This document shows positions 61,095-64,000 of a stretch of 64,000 nt of DNA, piece by piece; within the stretch, counting starts at the first letter, position 1, and every line of letters starts with the position of its first letter. A program made the translations under genes and the position numbers. The notes beneath the pieces were generated by a model that saw only the letters and a list, made by a program, of their open reading frames with translations, did not search any database and was not told where the DNA came from. Origin of the DNA: Oleispirillum naphthae (GTDB lineage Bacteria; Pseudomonadota; Alphaproteobacteria; Rhodospirillales; Rhodospirillaceae); the NCBI GenBank assembly GCA_027864655.1, contig JAQAZG010000004.1, positions 1 to 64,000 of the forward strand, written 5' to 3'.

Positions 61095-62214
61095 GCCGTC
61101 ATCGATCCCGTTCATCGACCTGCAGGCGCAGCGGGCGCATCTCGGCGGCCGCGTCGAGGCGGCGATCGCCCGCGTGCTCGACCACGGCCAGTTCATCATG
61201 GGGCCGGAGGTCGCGGCGTTCGAGAAGGAACTCGCCGCCTTTGCCGGGGCGCGCCACGCGGTGAGCTGCGCCAACGGCACCGAGGCGCTGGTGATGGCGC
61301 TGATGGCCTGGGGCATCGGCCCCGGCGACGCGGTGCTGGTGCCGTCGTTCAGCTTCATCGCCACCGCCGAATGCGCGGTTCTGGTGGGCGCGACGCCGGT
61401 GTTCGTCGATGTGCTGCCCGACACCTTCGACATCGATGCCGCAGGCCTCGACGGCGCGGTGGCGGCGGCGCAGGAGATGGGTCTGCATCCACGTGCGGTG
61501 ATCCCGGTGGACCTCTTCGGCCTGCCCGCGGACCACGCGGCGGTGGCCGCGGCGGCGGCGCGGCACGGCCTGCTGGTGCTCGACGACGCGGCGCAGGGCT
61601 TCGGCGGCAGCCTCAACAACCGCCGCGTCGGCGCGTTCGGCCATGCCGCCGCCACCAGCTTCTTCCCGGCCAAGCCGCTCGGCTGCTATGGCGACGGCGG
61701 CGCGGTGCTGACCGACGACGACGATCTGGCGGAGCTGCTGAAGTCGATCCGCGTGCACGGCAAGGGCGCCGACAAGTACGACAACGTGCGCCCCGGCCTC
61801 AACGCCCGGCTGGACACCCTCCAGGCGGCGGTGCTGCTGGAGAAGCTCGCGGTCTTTCCCGAGGAACTGGAGGCGCGGCAGCGCGTCGCCGAGCGCTATA
61901 CCGCCGCCCTGGCCGACTGCGCCGAAACCCCGGCCGGCCGCGCGGGCGCGCGCTCGGCCTGGGCGCAATACACCATCCTGGTGGACGACCGGGAAAAGGT
62001 GATGGCGGCGTGCAAGGCCGCAGGCGTGCCGACCCAGGTCTACTACCCGATCCCGATGCACGCCCAGACCGGCTATGCCCGCTATCCGCAGGCGCCGGGC
62101 GGCTGCCCGGTTTCGGAGAGCCTGGCGCGGCGGGTGCTGAGCCTGCCGATGCACCCCTATCTTGCCGCGGACGACCAGGACCGGGTGATCGCGGCGGTGC
62201 GCGGCGCGCTCTGA
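61087..62214 (+). CDS. wbpE: UDP-3-keto-GlcNAc-uronate aminotransferase (WbpE/WlbC family)
   Basis: The 375-residue DegT-family enzyme has [11 protein letters not shown] at the N terminus, [36 protein letters not shown] and [16 protein letters not shown], in which the lysine (about residue 195) binds PLP. It converts the 3-keto sugar to the 3-amino sugar for WbpD. It overlaps wbpD by eight bases and converges with gmd. Confidence 0.92.
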   Translation: MSEPSSIPFIDLQAQRAHLGGRVEAAIARVLDHGQFIMGPEVAAFEKELAAFAGARHAVSCANGTEALVMALMAWGIGPGDAVLVPSFSFIATAECAVLVGATPVFVDVLPDTFDIDAAGLDGAVAAAQEMGLHPRAVIPVDLFGLPADHAAVAAAAARHGLLVLDDAAQGFGGSLNNRRVGAFGHAAATSFFPAKPLGCYGDGGAVLTDDDDLAELLKSIRVHGKGADKYDNVRPGLNARLDTLQAAVLLEKLAVFPEELEARQRVAERYTAALADCAETPAGRAGARSAWAQYTILVDDREKVMAACKAAGVPTQVYYPIPMHAQTGYARYPQAPGGCPVSESLARRVLSLPMHPYLAADDQDRVIAAVRGAL

Positions 62215-62230
62215 GGCGATTGCCGCAGGC

Positions 62231-63292
62231 TCATTCCGCGTGGCGGAGCTTGGTCTGCTTGGCCAGGCGCTCCACGTCGGCGGCGACCATTTCCTTGACC
62301 AGGTCGGCGAACGGCGTGGTGTGTTTCCAGCCGAGCACGGTGTGCGCCTTGGTCGGGTCGCCGAGCAGGAGGTCCACCTCGGTGGGGCGGAAATAGCGCG
62401 GGTCCACCCGCACCACCACCGCGCCGCTCTCGGCATCCGTGCCGGTTTCGTCCACCCCCTTGCCCTGCCAGACGATCTTCCGCCCGACCTCGGCGAAGGC
62501 GCGCTCGACGAATTCGCGCACCGAGTGGGTCTCGCCGGTGGCGAGCACGTAGTCGCCCGGGGTTTCCTGTTGCAGGATGCGCCACATCCCGTCCACGTAG
62601 TCGCGGGCATGGCCCCAGTCGCGCTTGGCGTCGAGGTTGCCGAGATAGAGGCAGTCCTGCAGCCCCTGCCGGATCGCGGCGACCGCCATGGTGATCTTGC
62701 GGGTGACGAAGGTCTCGCCGCGCAGGGGGCTTTCGTGGTTGAACAGGATGCCGTTGCTGGCGTGCATGCCGTAGGCCTCGCGGTAGTTCACCGTGATCCA
62801 GTAGGCATAGATCTTCGCCGCCGCATAGGGGCTGCGCGGATAGAACGGCGTGGTCTCGCGCTGCGGGATTTCCTGCGCCTTGCCGTAGAGCTCGGAGGTC
62901 GAGGCCTGGTAGAAGCGGGTCTTCTTCTCCAGGCCGAGGATGCGCACCGCCTCGAGCAGGCGCAGCGTGCCCAGCGCGTCGGAATTGGCGGTGTATTCGG
63001 CGGTCTCGAAGCTGACCTGGACGTGGCTTTGCGCCGCGAGGTTGTAGATCTCGTCGGGCTGAACCTCCTGCACCAGGCGGATCAGGTTGGTGGCGTCGGT
63101 CATGTCGCCGTAGTGCAGGCGGTATTTCACCCCGCCCGCGTGCGGGTCCTGGTAGAGGTGGTCGATGCGGCCGGTGTTGAACGACGAGGACCGGCGCTTC
63201 ACGCCGTGGACCTCGTAGCCCTTGGCGAGCAGCAGTTCCGACAGATAGGCCCCGTCCTGGCCGGTGACTCCGGTGATCAGCGCACGCTTCAT
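62231..63292 (-). CDS. gmd: GDP-mannose 4,6-dehydratase
   Basis: This 353-residue extended SDR has [18 protein letters not shown] at the N terminus, the catalytic TSELYG and YAAAK, and [17 protein letters not shown], which define GMD. It makes GDP-4-keto-6-deoxymannose from GDP-mannose. The partner epimerase-reductase fcl lies immediately upstream with a four-base overlap. It supplies GDP-fucose or, with other enzymes, GDP-perosamine. Confidence 0.95.
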   Translation of the reverse strand: MKRALITGVTGQDGAYLSELLLAKGYEVHGVKRRSSSFNTGRIDHLYQDPHAGGVKYRLHYGDMTDATNLIRLVQEVQPDEIYNLAAQSHVQVSFETAEYTANSDALGTLRLLEAVRILGLEKKTRFYQASTSELYGKAQEIPQRETTPFYPRSPYAAAKIYAYWITVNYREAYGMHASNGILFNHESPLRGETFVTRKITMAVAAIRQGLQDCLYLGNLDAKRDWGHARDYVDGMWRILQQETPGDYVLATGETHSVREFVERAFAEVGRKIVWQGKGVDETGTDAESGAVVVRVDPRYFRPTEVDLLLGDPTKAHTVLGWKHTTPFADLVKEMVAADVERLAKQTKLRHAE

Positions 63293-64000
63293 TTCGAGAC
63301 TTTCGTTTCGGTTTCCAGGGCGAGGCCGCGAAGCCCCCGCCGATTTTGCAAAAACCAGTGGTAATAGCCGCGAAGTCCCTCGCCAAGAGGGATTTTCCTG
63401 CGCCAGCCGATTTCCCGCAGGCGGGAGGAATCGAGCAGCTTGCGCGGCATGCCGTCGGGGTGCGAGGTGTCGAAGTGCACTCGCCCGGCATAGCCCACCG
63501 CCTCGGCGATGAGGGCGGCGAACCCGGCGATGGAGACCTCCTCGCCGGAGCCGACGTTGACGATCTCCTCCCCCGAGTAGCGGCGCATCAAAAAGACGCA
63601 GGCGTCCGCCATGTCGTCCACGTGCATGAACTCCCGCAGCGGCCTGCCGGTGCCCCACACCGCCACCTCGGGGTCGTTCGCTTCCTTCGCCGCGTGGAAG
63701 CGGCTCAACAAGGCGGCGGGCACGTGGCTGTGCAGCGGGTGGAAGTTGTCGCCCGGGCCGTAGAGGTTGGTCGGCATCGCCGAGATATAGTCGCGGCCGA
63801 ATTCGCGGCGCAGCGCCTGGGCGAGCTTGATCCCCGCGATCTTGGCCAGGGCGTACCACTCGTTGGTGGGTTCGAGCGGCCCGGTGAGCAGGGCGGATTC
63901 GGGGATCGGCTGCGGCGCCTCGCGCGGATAGATGCACGACGAGCCGAGGAACAGCAGGCGGCCGACATCGTTCGCGTGCGCCGCGCGGATGACGTTGGCG
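63289..64000 (-). CDS. fcl: GDP-L-fucose synthase, partial (5' end outside the window)
   Basis: The frame continues past 64000, so the N-terminal part is missing; about 237 residues are present. Visible features are FLGSSCIYP, catalytic YALAK in [34 protein letters not shown] and the C-terminal [11 protein letters not shown]. These identify the GDP-4-keto-6-deoxymannose 3,5-epimerase/4-reductase. No truncation is implied beyond the window edge. Confidence 0.93.
   Translation of the reverse strand, partial: ANVIRAAHANDVGRLLFLGSSCIYPREAPQPIPESALLTGPLEPTNEWYALAKIAGIKLAQALRREFGRDYISAMPTNLYGPGDNFHPLHSHVPAALLSRFHAAKEANDPEVAVWGTGRPLREFMHVDDMADACVFLMRRYSGEEIVNVGSGEEVSIAGFAALIAEAVGYAGRVHFDTSHPDGMPRKLLDSSRLREIGWRRKIPLGEGLRGYYHWFLQNRRGLRGLALETETKVSK

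Overview
The window is high-GC DNA from an alphaproteobacterium, probably of the Rhodospirillales. The evidence is the giant (about 1,600-residue) NAD-dependent glutamate dehydrogenase, the UMF1-type transporter, a DUF1127 protein, the codon use and the composite stem-loop intergenic repeats. The genus cannot be fixed from sequence alone. Genes are densely packed, many with ATGA-type overlaps. I see no tRNA, rRNA, CRISPR array or complete insertion sequence.

Layout. 0-9.7 kb is mostly housekeeping: an orphan livF, gdhB, an MFS transporter, a YbjQ protein and purH. Copies of a roughly 90-bp palindromic element bracketed by stem-loops lie between these genes. 9.7-28.3 kb is a first surface-glycan region. 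It holds a WbpM-type dehydratase, a WbpL-type initiating transferase, a fused polymerase/ligase-glycosyltransferase, rsmB, a TviB-type UDP-HexNAc dehydrogenase and an asparagine synthase. After an unrelated island (MocR regulator, DUF1127, diguanylate cyclase) it continues with galE, a polysaccharide-associated winged-helix regulator, wlbA/wbpB, wbpI and a Wzx flippase. 28.4-34.5 kb has a glycosyltransferase, a second asparagine synthase and three consecutive extended SDRs resembling the Bordetella wbmF/G/H arrangement. It ends in a broken acetyltransferase remnant and an AT-rich junction.

34.7-43.8 kb is an acyl-carrier-protein module. It contains a SAM methyltransferase, a MaoC-SDR fusion, an ACP, an FkbH-type glyceryl-loading enzyme, an MBOAT acyltransferase, a beta-propeller protein, and a second ACP between two diverged AAC(3)-fold acyltransferases. 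43.9-58.5 kb is a 15-gene minus-strand operon for a legionaminic-acid-type nonulosonic acid, made through the GDP-GlcNAc (Campylobacter Ptm/Leg) route. It contains legB, legC, legG, legI, legH, ptmE and legF. It also carries a PIG-L deacetylase plus formyltransferase pair, a DUF115/GT42-like protein that may be the nonulosonate transferase, three Gfo/Idh proteins and two proteins of unknown function. A divergent plus-strand operon (58.7-62.2 kb) carries ptmA, a glycosyltransferase, wbpD and wbpE. gmd and a partial fcl (GDP-fucose type) close the window.

How the genes work together. TviB, WlbA/WbpB, WbpE, WbpD and WbpI complete a UDP-GlcNAc(3NAc)A to UDP-ManNAc(3NAc)A pathway, although its genes lie 45 kb apart. 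The asparagine synthases probably amidate the uronic acids, and Wzx with the Wzy-like protein suggests Wzx/Wzy-dependent assembly. The most novel proposal is that the ACP module makes a glyceryl-type or hydroxyacyl group, possibly O-methylated, and attaches it to the nonulosonic acid. The PIG-L/formyltransferase pair may replace an N-acetyl by an N-formyl group on the same sugar. The resulting glycan could sit on flagellin or in an O-antigen or capsule; the window does not decide which.
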